Shown here: piece by piece, positions 34,682 to 44,159 of the stretch
How the letters are laid out: each line of letters starts with the position of its first letter
How positions within the stretch are numbered: position 1 is the first letter of the stretch
Assembly (NCBI RefSeq): GCF_001698815.1
Contig: NZ_LGSI01000068.1
Coordinates: 62,001 to 126,000 of the forward strand
From: Pseudomonas syringae
GTDB taxonomy: Bacteria > Pseudomonadota > Gammaproteobacteria > Pseudomonadales > Pseudomonadaceae
Length of the DNA stretch: 64,000 nt
Direction: 5' to 3'
Notes under the pieces: model-generated
The model's input: the letters and a program-made list of their open reading frames with translations, nothing else
What the model was told of the DNA's origin: nothing
Databases searched by the model: none
Position numbers and translations under genes: made by a program

Positions 34682-36882
34682 GGCTGCTCGTCGCGCTGCA
34701 GTTCGAACAGCAGCAGGGAGCGCGCCGTAACTGTGTATTCAGCACCAAAGACAAACTCTTCCTTCAGGCGTGCATCCGGCTGATTGGTGTCGAGCAGGCA
34801 AGTCCAGTGAGCCCCTTCCGGTACCTGCGGCAGGGTGAAGTTGACCCCATCATGGTGCGAGTTGACCACCAGCAGCAGCGTTGCGTCCGCGCCGGGACGA
34901 CGAATGCCGGTTTCCTGCGCGCGGCCATCCATCAACATACCCAGGCAACGCGCATTAGCGTCTTCCCATTGATCGATGCCCATTTCGCTGCCGTCCGGAG
35001 ACAGCCAGGTCACATCCTTGACACCGATTTCTTCGTTGTAATCGCCTACCAGGAAGCGGCTACGACGCAGGATTGGATAAGTCTGGCGCAGCTTGATCAG
35101 GCGTTTGACGAACTTGAGCAGCGCTTTGCCATCTTCGTCCAGATCCCAATTGACCCAGCCAATTTCACTGTCCTGACAGTAGGCGTTGTTGTTGCCATGC
35201 TGGGTACGGGCGAACTCGTCACCGGCAACCACCATCGGCGTGCCTTGGGCCAGCAGCAGCGTGGCGAAGAAGTTACGCATTTGACGCAGGCGCAGCGCGT
35301 TGATTTCCGGATCGTCAGTCGGGCCTTCAACGCCGTGGTTCCAGGACAGGTTGTTGTTGCTGCCGTCCTGGTTATTCTCGTCGTTGGCTTCGTTGTGCTT
35401 GTCGTTGTACGACACCAGGTCGTGCAGCGTGAAACCATCGTGAGCGGTGATGAAGTTCACCGAAGCCTGTGGACGACGGCCGCGCTGATTGAACATGTTG
35501 CCCGAAGCGGTCATACGACCGGCGAAGTCCGCCAGCTGCGCTTCATCGCCTTTCCAGAACGCCCGCACGGTGTCGCGGAATTTGTCGTTCCACTCCATCC
35601 AGCCCGGTGGGAAACCGCCCACTTGATAACCGCCTGGACCGCAATCCCACGGCTCGGCAATCAGTTTCACCTGACGCAACACAGGGTCCTGACGGCAAGC
35701 GACCAGGAAGCTGTGGCGTTCGTCGAAACCGTCGTGGTAACGGCCGAGGATGGTTGCAAGGTCGAAGCGGAAGCCGTCGACGTGCATTTCCGTCGCCCAA
35801 TAGCGCAACGAATCGGTGACCATTTGCAGCACGCACGGGTGACTCAGGTCCAGCGTGTTACCGGTGCCGGAATCGTTGATGTAGAAGCGTTTGTCGTCGG
35901 GCATCAAGCGATAGTAGGAAGCGTTGTCGATCCCGCGCATGGACAGGGTCGGGCCCAGCTCATTGCCTTCTGCGGTGTGGTTGTAGACCACATCGAGGAT
36001 CACTTCCAGACCGGCATGGTGCATGTGCGCGATCATTTCCTTGAACTCGGCGATTTTGCCATGGGCAAGGTAGCGCGGGTCCGGAGCAAAGAAGGCAATG
36101 CTGTTGTAGCCCCAATAGTTGGTCATGCCTTTGTGCAGCAGATGCTGGTCATTGACGAAGGCATGAATCGGCAGCAGTTCGACGGAGGTCACGCCCAGCT
36201 TGCGAATGTGTTCGATCACCGGCTCGACCATCAAGCCGGAGAAGGTGCCCTTGAGCTCATCCGGTACCTCTGGATGGCGCATGGTGAAGCCGCGAACGTG
36301 GGTCTCATAAAGAATGGTTTTGTCCCACGGTACGCTGACTCGCTGATCACGACCCCAAGTATAGGCCGGGTCAATGACCTTGCTTTTGGGTACGAACGGC
36401 GCGCTGTCGCGCTCGTCGAAGCTCAGGTCGCCGTCTTCATGGCCAATGGTGTAGCCGAACAGGGCTTCCGACCATTTCAGCTCGCCGACCAATTGCTTGG
36501 CATACGGGTCGATCAGCAATTTGTTGTGATTGAAGCGGTGACCGTTTTGCGGGTCATACGGCCCGTAGACCCGGTAGCCATAGATCAGCCCAGGGTGCGC
36601 GTCGGGCAAGTAGCCGTGGTAGATCTCGTCGGTGTATTCCGGCAACTCGATGCGTTCGAGTTCAACTTCACCAGTGGAGTCGAACAGGCAGAGTTCGACC
36701 TTGGTTGCATTGGCCGAGAACAACGCGAAGTTGACGCCCAGACCATCCCAACTGGCGCCCAGAGGGAAGGGCAGGCCTTCCTTGATGCGCGAGGAATTGA
36801 TTTCCGGAATTGCGCTCTTCTCCTTGGTGGGCTCGCCCTTCGGGGCCTCTTTTTTTGCGGTTTTAGACTGCTGCGTGCTCAT
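34678..36882 (-). CDS. glgX: Glycogen debranching enzyme GlgX
   Basis: This 734-residue isoamylase-type enzyme cuts alpha-1,6 branches from glycogen-like glucan. It has an N-terminal carbohydrate-binding module (CBM48; PLGASWDGLGVNFALFSANA). The GH13 barrel follows with conserved regions VILDVVYNHTAEG, DGFRFDLATILGR (nucleophile Asp), IAEPWDCGPGGYQ (acid Glu) and NFITAHDGFTLHD. A Lys/Glu/Pro-rich 30-residue tail precedes the first module. It follows the treY/DUF2934 pair after 154 bases and overlaps the acyl-CoA dehydrogenase gene. Debranched chains feed MalQ and TreY/TreZ. Confidence 0.96.
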   Translation of the reverse strand: MSTQQSKTAKKEAPKGEPTKEKSAIPEINSSRIKEGLPFPLGASWDGLGVNFALFSANATKVELCLFDSTGEVELERIELPEYTDEIYHGYLPDAHPGLIYGYRVYGPYDPQNGHRFNHNKLLIDPYAKQLVGELKWSEALFGYTIGHEDGDLSFDERDSAPFVPKSKVIDPAYTWGRDQRVSVPWDKTILYETHVRGFTMRHPEVPDELKGTFSGLMVEPVIEHIRKLGVTSVELLPIHAFVNDQHLLHKGMTNYWGYNSIAFFAPDPRYLAHGKIAEFKEMIAHMHHAGLEVILDVVYNHTAEGNELGPTLSMRGIDNASYYRLMPDDKRFYINDSGTGNTLDLSHPCVLQMVTDSLRYWATEMHVDGFRFDLATILGRYHDGFDERHSFLVACRQDPVLRQVKLIAEPWDCGPGGYQVGGFPPGWMEWNDKFRDTVRAFWKGDEAQLADFAGRMTASGNMFNQRGRRPQASVNFITAHDGFTLHDLVSYNDKHNEANDENNQDGSNNNLSWNHGVEGPTDDPEINALRLRQMRNFFATLLLAQGTPMVVAGDEFARTQHGNNNAYCQDSEIGWVNWDLDEDGKALLKFVKRLIKLRQTYPILRRSRFLVGDYNEEIGVKDVTWLSPDGSEMGIDQWEDANARCLGMLMDGRAQETGIRRPGADATLLLVVNSHHDGVNFTLPQVPEGAHWTCLLDTNQPDARLKEEFVFGAEYTVTARSLLLFELQRDEQP

Positions 36883-37036
36883 GGCTTATCCTGGAGTTGT
36901 AGATTTACAAGGCGGCCGGGACCGCTATCGAAGCCCGTGGCTTCAATTAAAAAAACAGAAAAATGGGTTTGCCGCAGGTGAGGACCGTGACCGGCCCATC
37001 CCCTGCGGTCTTTAACTAACGCTGCACCCTGAGAAT

Positions 37037-37465
37037 TCAGGGAGCCGAAGGCTTACGCGGCTTTTTACCAGCGGGTTTCGCAGGCTGTTCTGCCTGAGTC
37101 ACGGGTGTGGACTGTTTGCCCTTGGCTGCTGGCGCTGCGGCAGGTTTTGCAGCGGGTTTCGCCGCAGTAGCTGGCTTGGCAGCCGGGGCTGCGGTGGCCT
37201 TGCTGGCAGGCTTGGCAGCCGGTTTGGCTGCAGCTTTGGCTGTCGGCTTGGCGGCAGGCGCGGTTTTGCCGTCAGATGTCTTGTCGACCTTAGGCACCTT
37301 GGGCTTTGCTGTCTTGCTAGCAGAGGACTTTTCTGGGGCCTTCGCCTCGGCTTCGGCCAGTTTGCGGGCCATTTTCCAGTGGCGCTCATCCTGGCCTTCA
37401 GGTTGGCCTTCTGATTCCCAAATTTGATATGCAAACTCGCGAATTCGTTTTTCGTCGGCACTCAT
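37037..37465 (-). CDS. DUF2934 protein with Ala/Lys/Pro-rich tail
   Basis: This 142-residue protein has a short N-terminal DUF2934 module (IREFAYQIWESEGQPEGQDERHW, residues about 8-30, typical for the family). A long low-complexity tail follows, built of AAKPA/ATAAKP-type repeats, resembling the basic Lys/Ala/Pro tails of histone-like proteins. It begins 17 bases after treY and so is part of the trehalose operon. Such proteins often accompany glycogen/trehalose genes in pseudomonads; the function is unknown. The repeated codons make this region prone to length variation. Confidence 0.88.
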   Translation of the reverse strand: MSADEKRIREFAYQIWESEGQPEGQDERHWKMARKLAEAEAKAPEKSSASKTAKPKVPKVDKTSDGKTAPAAKPTAKAAAKPAAKPASKATAAPAAKPATAAKPAAKPAAAPAAKGKQSTPVTQAEQPAKPAGKKPRKPSAP

Positions 37466-37482
37466 CTCGACACTCCCAGGTA

Positions 37483-40266
37483 TTACGTAGTTTGAATAAA
37501 CAGATTCACAGAAAATTCCTTGAGTGCTGCGTTGAGCAACAACTCCCTACCAGTTGTGACTACGGCCTCCGAAAAAAGTCCCTTCCAACTTGCTTCTGAA
37601 TCCGTGAACGGTAAAAGGACCCGCGTATCTCCCCAATTGTCGGCATTGATGAATGGAGCTTGGGCGGTGCCCAATAGTTCACTAAACAACCGTGGAACAA
37701 TGACAATTGCATGTACGCCATCCAGGATCCGGGCGAAGGCCAAGACCCGATCAGCGTGAACGCCAGCCACTTCCAGAGGAATGTACTGGCCGCGACTGAA
37801 CAAGCCCGAATGTTCGGCGCGCAGGTTCAGTACTTTGGCGATCACTGCCTGTTTGATTCGCCCGTCCTGCCAGTTGCCGAGCAACTCGGTGACGCTGGCA
37901 ATCTCGCTCAACGATTGCGCCCTTGCAGGATAGTCAACCGGGCGACGGTTATCCGGGTCCACCAGACTAAAATCCCAATACTCGGTGCCTTGATACAGAT
38001 CCGGAACACCGGGCACGGTATTGCGAAGCAAAGTCTGCGCCAGGCTGTTGAGCGCACCCGCTGCGGCGATTCGGTTGGCAGTGGCGCCTAACGACTGGCG
38101 CAATGCAAGACCTTCAGGGGCCAGCAGGATGTTATGCAGGAACTCCCGGCATGCGCGCTCATACGGCTCGTTATTGGCGCTCCAACTGCTTTGCAGTTTA
38201 GCTTCGCGCAGGGCTTTTTCCTGCCATTGAGTCAGTCGATTCGCATAGGTTTTGTAGTCTTCCTCGCTTTCCAGACCGAAAGGCCAGCTACCCAACATGG
38301 CTTGATACAACATCAGCTCATCGCCAGCGCTGATCGTGACGTCTTCACCTTTAAGGGGTAGGGCCAGTTGGCGCCAGCGTTCGATTTGCTCGGCGTACCA
38401 GCCTGAGCACTCGCTCAAAACCGCCAGCCGGGTCCGAGTATCTTCGCCGCGCTTGTGGTCGTGCGTGGCGGTGGCCAGCAGATTGTCCGGGAACGACTCC
38501 AGGCGCTTGAGGCACGCCGCATGGAAGTCCTCGACGGGTGCGCTGAAGTGTTGCGGGTGGAAACCCACGTCGTTACGCGACAGCAACACTGCACTGCGAT
38601 AGAACGACGTGTCTTCTACTGACTTGGCCGCTACCGGCGAGGTCAACTGCTGGAAGCGCACACAGGCATTGCGATACAGTTTGCGCTGACGGCCGCGTGG
38701 CAGTTCGCGCCAGGATTCGCCACCCAGCCAGCGTTGCAGATAATCCAGTACCTGCCAGTCAGCTTCGCTCAGGGTATTGCGCGCGCCGTGCATGGCTTGC
38801 TGGAAGAAGCGGTCATCTTCCGCAGAGCGGCCGCACACGCCGATATAGGTGCGATAAATCGGGAAGTTGACCACCAGCGCCAGTAGCGCCCGGCGAATTG
38901 CGCCCAGAGTCAGGTCTCGGCTCATCAGATCGCTACGTGCGACTTGCAGCAGGGATTGGGCTACGTTTTCGAAATCCCCGGCCAGGGTGCCGTGCAATAC
39001 CAAGTCGCGAGCTTCCAGCACTTCCTGATTGAAGTCAGCAGTGCGTTCACTCAATCGACTCCACAGTTCCGCCAGCGGCGCCTGTCCCTTGGGATCATGT
39101 TGCAGCAGCGACACCTGGTTCATGAACTCGTAGCCAGTCGTGCCGTCTACGCCCCAGTCTTCGCGCAGCTGTTCGTCAGGACCAAGGATCTTTTCGACAA
39201 AGATCGGCAAGTGCGCCAATTCGGTGCCAGGTGGTCGTTGCGAGAGCAGTCTTTCTACGCGCCGACGCAATTTACGTCCGTAGCCGCGCGGATCGGCGAG
39301 CCCGTCGATATGATCGATTCGCAAGCCGTCAACCAGACCTCTGGCGATCAGCTCGAAGATCTTGCCGTGAGTCGCCTCAAACACATTCGGCCGTTCAACG
39401 CGCAAACCGCCCAGTTCGTTGATGTCGAAGAATCGCCGCCAGTTGATGTCGTCACCCGCCGTTCGCCAGCTGGCCAGCCGATAGTGCTGACGTTCAAGCA
39501 GTTGATGCAGGCGCTCGAAACCCTCGGGTTTACTGGAGTCAAAGCGTGCCAGGCGTTGCTCGATGGCCGCTACGACGGCGCTGTCCTGGGCCAGTTCGGC
39601 GAGTTCGGCGCGGGCTTGACGGGCACGTTCATAAGCCTGCGGATACTGCTCCAGCGCAGCAAACCGCTTGCTCAGCTCGATCAGCTGCGGGTGTTCTGCC
39701 GATTCCAGCAACGGACCGTAGGTGGCCGGATTAATCGGGAAGTGATGCTGATAATGCTCGATGTAAAAAGCGCCATGCTCAGCGTCGAAGCGCAAGGGGA
39801 TCTCACCAGCCTGCAACACGGTGCCGTAATCGCTGCTCAGGAACGGCAGCAGCAATTGACCCTCAAGCAAGGGGTCCGGGGAGTTCCACTGGATGTCAAA
39901 AAAGTCCGCGTATGGGCTGCGGCGTCCCCATTCGAGCAGATCGAGCCACCATGGATTATCTGCGCCGCCAACCGCCATGTGGTTGGAAACGATATCTAGA
40001 ATCAGCCCCATGCCATGTTCGCGCATCGCGTTCACCAGGCGCAGCAGGGCGGGCTCGCCACCGAGCTCCGGGTTGATCACGCGTGGATCGACGACGTCAT
40101 AACCGTGCATCGATCCTGCACGGGCCTTGAGCAGCGGCGAAGCATAGATATGGCTGATGCCCATGCTGGCAAAGTAGGGTATCAACGGCACCGCATCGTC
40201 GAGGGTGAAGTCTTTGTGAAACTGCAAACGCTGAGTGGCACGCAGCGGATTGATAGTCTGTTTCAT
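37483..40266 (-). CDS. treY: Maltooligosyl trehalose synthase
   Basis: This 927-residue GH13 enzyme isomerises the reducing-end alpha-1,4 bond of maltooligosaccharides to the alpha,alpha-1,1 bond of trehalose. Conserved blocks are YFASMGISHIYASPLLKARAGS, GLILDIVSNHMA, GLRIDHIDGLADP (nucleophile), FVEKILGPDE (acid) and ATHDHKRGEDTR. Its ATG overlaps the malQ stop by four bases. TreZ, encoded two genes upstream, then releases trehalose. The length agrees with proteobacterial TreY. Confidence 0.96.
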   Translation of the reverse strand: MKQTINPLRATQRLQFHKDFTLDDAVPLIPYFASMGISHIYASPLLKARAGSMHGYDVVDPRVINPELGGEPALLRLVNAMREHGMGLILDIVSNHMAVGGADNPWWLDLLEWGRRSPYADFFDIQWNSPDPLLEGQLLLPFLSSDYGTVLQAGEIPLRFDAEHGAFYIEHYQHHFPINPATYGPLLESAEHPQLIELSKRFAALEQYPQAYERARQARAELAELAQDSAVVAAIEQRLARFDSSKPEGFERLHQLLERQHYRLASWRTAGDDINWRRFFDINELGGLRVERPNVFEATHGKIFELIARGLVDGLRIDHIDGLADPRGYGRKLRRRVERLLSQRPPGTELAHLPIFVEKILGPDEQLREDWGVDGTTGYEFMNQVSLLQHDPKGQAPLAELWSRLSERTADFNQEVLEARDLVLHGTLAGDFENVAQSLLQVARSDLMSRDLTLGAIRRALLALVVNFPIYRTYIGVCGRSAEDDRFFQQAMHGARNTLSEADWQVLDYLQRWLGGESWRELPRGRQRKLYRNACVRFQQLTSPVAAKSVEDTSFYRSAVLLSRNDVGFHPQHFSAPVEDFHAACLKRLESFPDNLLATATHDHKRGEDTRTRLAVLSECSGWYAEQIERWRQLALPLKGEDVTISAGDELMLYQAMLGSWPFGLESEEDYKTYANRLTQWQEKALREAKLQSSWSANNEPYERACREFLHNILLAPEGLALRQSLGATANRIAAAGALNSLAQTLLRNTVPGVPDLYQGTEYWDFSLVDPDNRRPVDYPARAQSLSEIASVTELLGNWQDGRIKQAVIAKVLNLRAEHSGLFSRGQYIPLEVAGVHADRVLAFARILDGVHAIVIVPRLFSELLGTAQAPFINADNWGDTRVLLPFTDSEASWKGLFSEAVVTTGRELLLNAALKEFSVNLFIQTT

Positions 40267-42341
40267 TGGTCACGCTCCGCAGCTTGAAGACGTGCCTGAG
40301 AAAGCAGCTCGATACGTCGCGCCACGTGTGGATCATCCAGCAAAGTGCTGCAATCACCCGGAAGTCGGCGTCTCCAGTTTGGGTGGCTGTCGGTGGTGCC
40401 CGGCAAGTTGAATTGCTCGGACAGGCCCATCGCATCCTCCATCGGCAACAACACCAACGGCGCACGGGTATGGCCTAGATAACGAACTGACGCATCAATG
40501 ATCTGATCGACTTCCAGACTGTCGTCGCAGAAATTATCGGAATTCTGCGCGAGAGCGGTACACAGTCCGGCACGCTCCTTTTGTCGATCCAGGCGCCATT
40601 GCCCGGCTTGCTGGCTGTCCACTAAATCGAGTTTGAGGTTCCAGTCGATGTCTTTCTCGGCCAGCCAGCCCGCGAGTGTCGGCAAATCATGGGTGCTGGT
40701 CATCGCTAGGGCTTCGTCAGACCAATCCAGGACCGGTTTGAAATGCGCGTTGTGCTGTTCGAACAACAATACGCGCATGCCGAGAATCGCCCGGGCCGAC
40801 AGTTTTTCATGCAGGCCTTCAGGCACGGTGCCCAGGTCTTCACCCAGTACCACGGCTTTATGCCGCCATGACTCCAGGCTCAACAGACGCAGCATGTCAT
40901 CCAACGGATAATTCAGGTAAGCGCCTTCACTGGCCAGAGCTCCCAGCGGTACCACCCAAAGCCTTTGCAGACCCATCACGTGATCAATACGCAGGCCGCC
41001 GGCATGAGCGAAATTGGCGCGCAGCATTTCGATAAACGCACGAAACCCATTGCGCTTGAGGCCAGCCGGGGAAAACGCCGAAATACCCCAACTCTGTCCG
41101 GAACGGTTGAGGATGTCCGGTGGCGCGCCGACGGTCAGCGCAGACAGCAGCTCATCCTGACGACTCCAGGCCTGGCTGCCAGCGCCGTCCGCGCCCACCG
41201 CCAGATCAGCAACCAGACCAACCCGCATGCCGCTGCTGCGTGCCGCGATTTGTGCGCGCTCAAGGCCTCTAGCCATCAGCCACTGCGCAAAGGCGTGGAA
41301 ACTGATTTGCGCGCCATGTTCAGCAGCGAAGCCAGCAATGGTTTCGCTGCGAGGATTCTTGAATGCTTCCGGCCATTCATGCCAGTTCTGACTGATACCC
41401 AAGCGGTCGCTTTCATCACGCAGGGTTTCGAAACGACAGTGGTTCTCCAGCGCCTCGCCGCCACTGTGGCGGAAGCTGTTGAAGTCTTCATGCAAAGGGT
41501 GGTCACAACCGCTGAACGCTTCGTAAAGTTTGTGCAGCACTTTCCATTTGGCCGTGGCCGCAGCAGGCCAGTCGATCAGCTCAAGCTGTTCGAGACGCTT
41601 GAGTTCGTCACCGAGCCCGGTTTCATCGATTGCCAGACGCAAGGCTCGCTCACCGAGAATAGTGCCAGGCGAACAATACAGACTGTTGAGGAACAGCCGG
41701 CTTGAAGGCGAGTAGGGGCTGAAACGATGGGGGTCGTTGGCAAACATGGCATGCACCGGGCTGATCGCCAGAGCATCAGCGCCTCGCTCACCCGCCTTGC
41801 GGGCCAGCGCTTCCAGCGCTTGCGTGTCACCGAAGCCGCCATCACCCTCGCGGTGCAGGGCGTACAGCTGAACAGTCAGGCCCCAGGTGCGGGCGACTTT
41901 TGTGTCGGTAGCCATGGCCATGCTGAAACAGGTTTCAGGCGCTACGGCGATAGTCAGATGCTGCCCGGCAATGCTCAATTGCTGGTAGCCAACGGGCGCC
42001 AGCGCTGGCAGTTGCCCGGTGGCGGTCAGATTGGCGTCGATAGTAGCGCCATCCTCCAGCGACAGCACAAACGGCGTACCCGGTTCAAACCAAGCACTCA
42101 AATCCAGGTTGCTGCCGTGGTCGACGGTCAGCAGTGGCGGTGGCGTCGGCTGATGATTTGCAGCCCGCAGTCGTTGCAGACTGGTGTCGATTTCATCATG
42201 GCTGTCGGCGGGATAACCCAGGCCGTCCAGCACTTTGCACAGAACTTGCGGGCTGACTCGCTGTGGCCGGCCGTTTGCATCGATCCAGTCCACTGACAAG
42301 CCTGCTTCGGTTGCCAGTGCCTCTAGTTGCTCATTGCTCAT
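40263..42341 (-). CDS. malQ: 4-alpha-glucanotransferase (amylomaltase)
   Basis: This 692-residue GH77 enzyme transfers alpha-1,4-glucan segments and adjusts chain lengths for TreY. An N-terminal extension of about 130 residues (typical of the longer MalQ type) precedes the barrel. GH77 motifs are GGLRIDHVMGLQRLW with the nucleophile Asp, VLGEDLGTVPEGL with the acid Glu, and TSTHDLPTLAGWL. The start ATG 42339-42341 has GGAG upstream and overlaps the treZ stop by 11 bases; an ATG six codons upstream is possible. It is the third gene of the glgA-treZ-malQ-treY run. Confidence 0.95.
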   Translation of the reverse strand: MSNEQLEALATEAGLSVDWIDANGRPQRVSPQVLCKVLDGLGYPADSHDEIDTSLQRLRAANHQPTPPPLLTVDHGSNLDLSAWFEPGTPFVLSLEDGATIDANLTATGQLPALAPVGYQQLSIAGQHLTIAVAPETCFSMAMATDTKVARTWGLTVQLYALHREGDGGFGDTQALEALARKAGERGADALAISPVHAMFANDPHRFSPYSPSSRLFLNSLYCSPGTILGERALRLAIDETGLGDELKRLEQLELIDWPAAATAKWKVLHKLYEAFSGCDHPLHEDFNSFRHSGGEALENHCRFETLRDESDRLGISQNWHEWPEAFKNPRSETIAGFAAEHGAQISFHAFAQWLMARGLERAQIAARSSGMRVGLVADLAVGADGAGSQAWSRQDELLSALTVGAPPDILNRSGQSWGISAFSPAGLKRNGFRAFIEMLRANFAHAGGLRIDHVMGLQRLWVVPLGALASEGAYLNYPLDDMLRLLSLESWRHKAVVLGEDLGTVPEGLHEKLSARAILGMRVLLFEQHNAHFKPVLDWSDEALAMTSTHDLPTLAGWLAEKDIDWNLKLDLVDSQQAGQWRLDRQKERAGLCTALAQNSDNFCDDSLEVDQIIDASVRYLGHTRAPLVLLPMEDAMGLSEQFNLPGTTDSHPNWRRRLPGDCSTLLDDPHVARRIELLSQARLQAAERDQ

Positions 42342-44145
42342 CCTGTCTCTCCAGAACATCGATTGCTATCAGGCTGACAATGGCCGTGTAAGGATTGAGG
42401 GTGCCTCGCCGGGAAAGTTCTGCCGCATGTGGCAGTGTTTCAAAAAGAACGCTGGCCGGGTGCCATTTAGGCGCGGTCACAGCATGCTCGGACAAGTTAA
42501 GATCGATACGCAGTTGGGTGCCGTCGCCCATACGCCAGCGCGCCGAAACAGCGCCTTCGCTCAATACATCGCAACCAAGCGCTTGTGCGCCTTGCAGACG
42601 CGGCATGATTTCGCAATGGCGGATTTCCAGCAGTTGGCGGTAAAGCTCCAGCCAGCTGTGGTGATCGGCGCCAATGTCGGTTTCCAGGTACACCGCGTCG
42701 AAGGCCGGCTTGCAAGCCTCGAAGGTCGCCGGTTCATTGGGATCAGGAATGTGTTCGCGCTTCTCTTCATCGGCGAATGCAGCGAAGTCGGCAAACTCGC
42801 CACGACGCCCTTCGCGTACCGCATCGGCCAGTTCGCCATGGTGGTCGGTGAAAAACAGGAATGGCTCGCTCGCCGCCCACTCATCGCCCATGAACATCAG
42901 CGGAATCATCGGCGAAAGCAGCAACAACGCAGTCGCTGCTTTCAGGGCCGGGCCATGGCTGATCTGCGAGAGTCGTTCACCAAAGGCCCGATTGCCAATC
43001 TGGTCATGGTTCTGCAGAAACAGCACGAAAGCACTCGGCGGCAAATGACCGCTTGATTCGCCGCGAGCATGCCCGTGGCGTGTACTTTCGCCTTGATAGA
43101 CAAAACCCTGGCTGAGCAGGCGCGCAAGCTTTTCAGTGGCCTCGTGCGCGAAATCCGAATAATAAGCGTCGGTTTCGCCGGTCAGCAGGACGTGCAGCGT
43201 ATTGTGCCCATCGTCATTCCATTGCGCATCGAAACCCTGCTCCAGAAGACTGGCCTGATTGAACTCGTTCTCCAGATTCAGCCAGACGTGGCGCGGGGCG
43301 ACGATTTGCTCATGAACCGTGGCGGCCAATTCAGTGAGGAACGTCGAGTCATTGATCGCGTGTACCGCGTCCAGGCGCAGGCCATCGAAACGATATTCCA
43401 GCAGCCACATCAGCGCGTTATCAATAAAGTAATCACGCACTTCACGGCGGCGGAAGTCGATGGCATCGCCCCACGGGGTATGCACATCGCTGCGGAAAAA
43501 GCCTTTCGCGTAGCAGCCCAGATAATTGCCATCTGGCCCGAAATGGTTGTAGACCACATCGAGAATGACCATCAACCCGAAACCGTGAGCTGTATCGATC
43601 AGATGCTTGAGTTCGTCAGGCGTGCCATAGGAAGACTGCGGCGCATAAGGCAGCACGCCGTCGTAGCCCCAATTGCGCGTGCCGGGAAACTGCGCAATCG
43701 GCATCAGTTCGATAGCAGTCACACCTAATCCGGCCAGGCGTTCCAGATGTGTCTCGACGCCGGCATAGCCGCCCAGAACCCCGACATGCACTTCGTAGAT
43801 AACGGCCTCATGCCATGGACGGCCCTGCCAGTGGCTGTTCTGCCATTCATAGGACAGGGGATCAATCACAATGCTCGGGGAATGGACATCAGAGGCTTGA
43901 GCGCGGGAGGCGGGGTCGGGGACTTCCATGTCCCCATTGATTTTGTAGCGGTACTGAGTGCCCGCCGGGCAGCGGGCCTCGATTGCAAACCATCCTTCAT
44001 CTTGCGCAAGCATGGCCAGAGACTGGCCGTCTTGCAGTTCAACACTTACTTGGTCAGCATCCGGCGCCCAAAGGGCGAACCGGGTGTTTTCAGAGTCCAG
44101 CAATTCGGCGCCGTGGCGCCAGTTTTTTTCTGTACGCAGAGGCAT
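42331..44145 (-). CDS. treZ: Maltooligosyltrehalose trehalohydrolase
   Basis: This 604-residue GH13 enzyme hydrolyses maltooligosyl trehalose to free trehalose. The N-terminal domain carries NTRFALWAPDADQVSVEL. The barrel shows LMPIAQFPGTRNWGYDGV, VILDVVYNHFGPDGNYL, GLRLDAVHAI (nucleophile), LNLENEFNQ (acid position) and FLQNHDQIGNRA. It lies 14 bases after glgA and overlaps malQ, so it is part of one transcript. The length is typical. Confidence 0.95.
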   Translation of the reverse strand: MPLRTEKNWRHGAELLDSENTRFALWAPDADQVSVELQDGQSLAMLAQDEGWFAIEARCPAGTQYRYKINGDMEVPDPASRAQASDVHSPSIVIDPLSYEWQNSHWQGRPWHEAVIYEVHVGVLGGYAGVETHLERLAGLGVTAIELMPIAQFPGTRNWGYDGVLPYAPQSSYGTPDELKHLIDTAHGFGLMVILDVVYNHFGPDGNYLGCYAKGFFRSDVHTPWGDAIDFRRREVRDYFIDNALMWLLEYRFDGLRLDAVHAINDSTFLTELAATVHEQIVAPRHVWLNLENEFNQASLLEQGFDAQWNDDGHNTLHVLLTGETDAYYSDFAHEATEKLARLLSQGFVYQGESTRHGHARGESSGHLPPSAFVLFLQNHDQIGNRAFGERLSQISHGPALKAATALLLLSPMIPLMFMGDEWAASEPFLFFTDHHGELADAVREGRRGEFADFAAFADEEKREHIPDPNEPATFEACKPAFDAVYLETDIGADHHSWLELYRQLLEIRHCEIMPRLQGAQALGCDVLSEGAVSARWRMGDGTQLRIDLNLSEHAVTAPKWHPASVLFETLPHAAELSRRGTLNPYTAIVSLIAIDVLERQDEQ

Positions 44146-44159
44146 CCAGCTACCCCTTG

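Noticed and set aside
34459..36981. 840-codon open frame on the + strand opposite glgX
   Set aside because: It is the complement shadow of glgX and of part of the acyl-CoA dehydrogenase gene. Those carry clear catalytic motifs; the shadow shows none.
36971..37013. CCGCAGG/CCTGCGG hairpin between the DUF2934 gene and glgX as a terminator
   Set aside because: The loop is about 28 bases and the U tract after it on the minus strand is weak and distant. It may only attenuate transcription.
38944..39999. 351-codon open frame on the + strand opposite treY
   Set aside because: Shadow of treY; no recognisable motif and no start signal.
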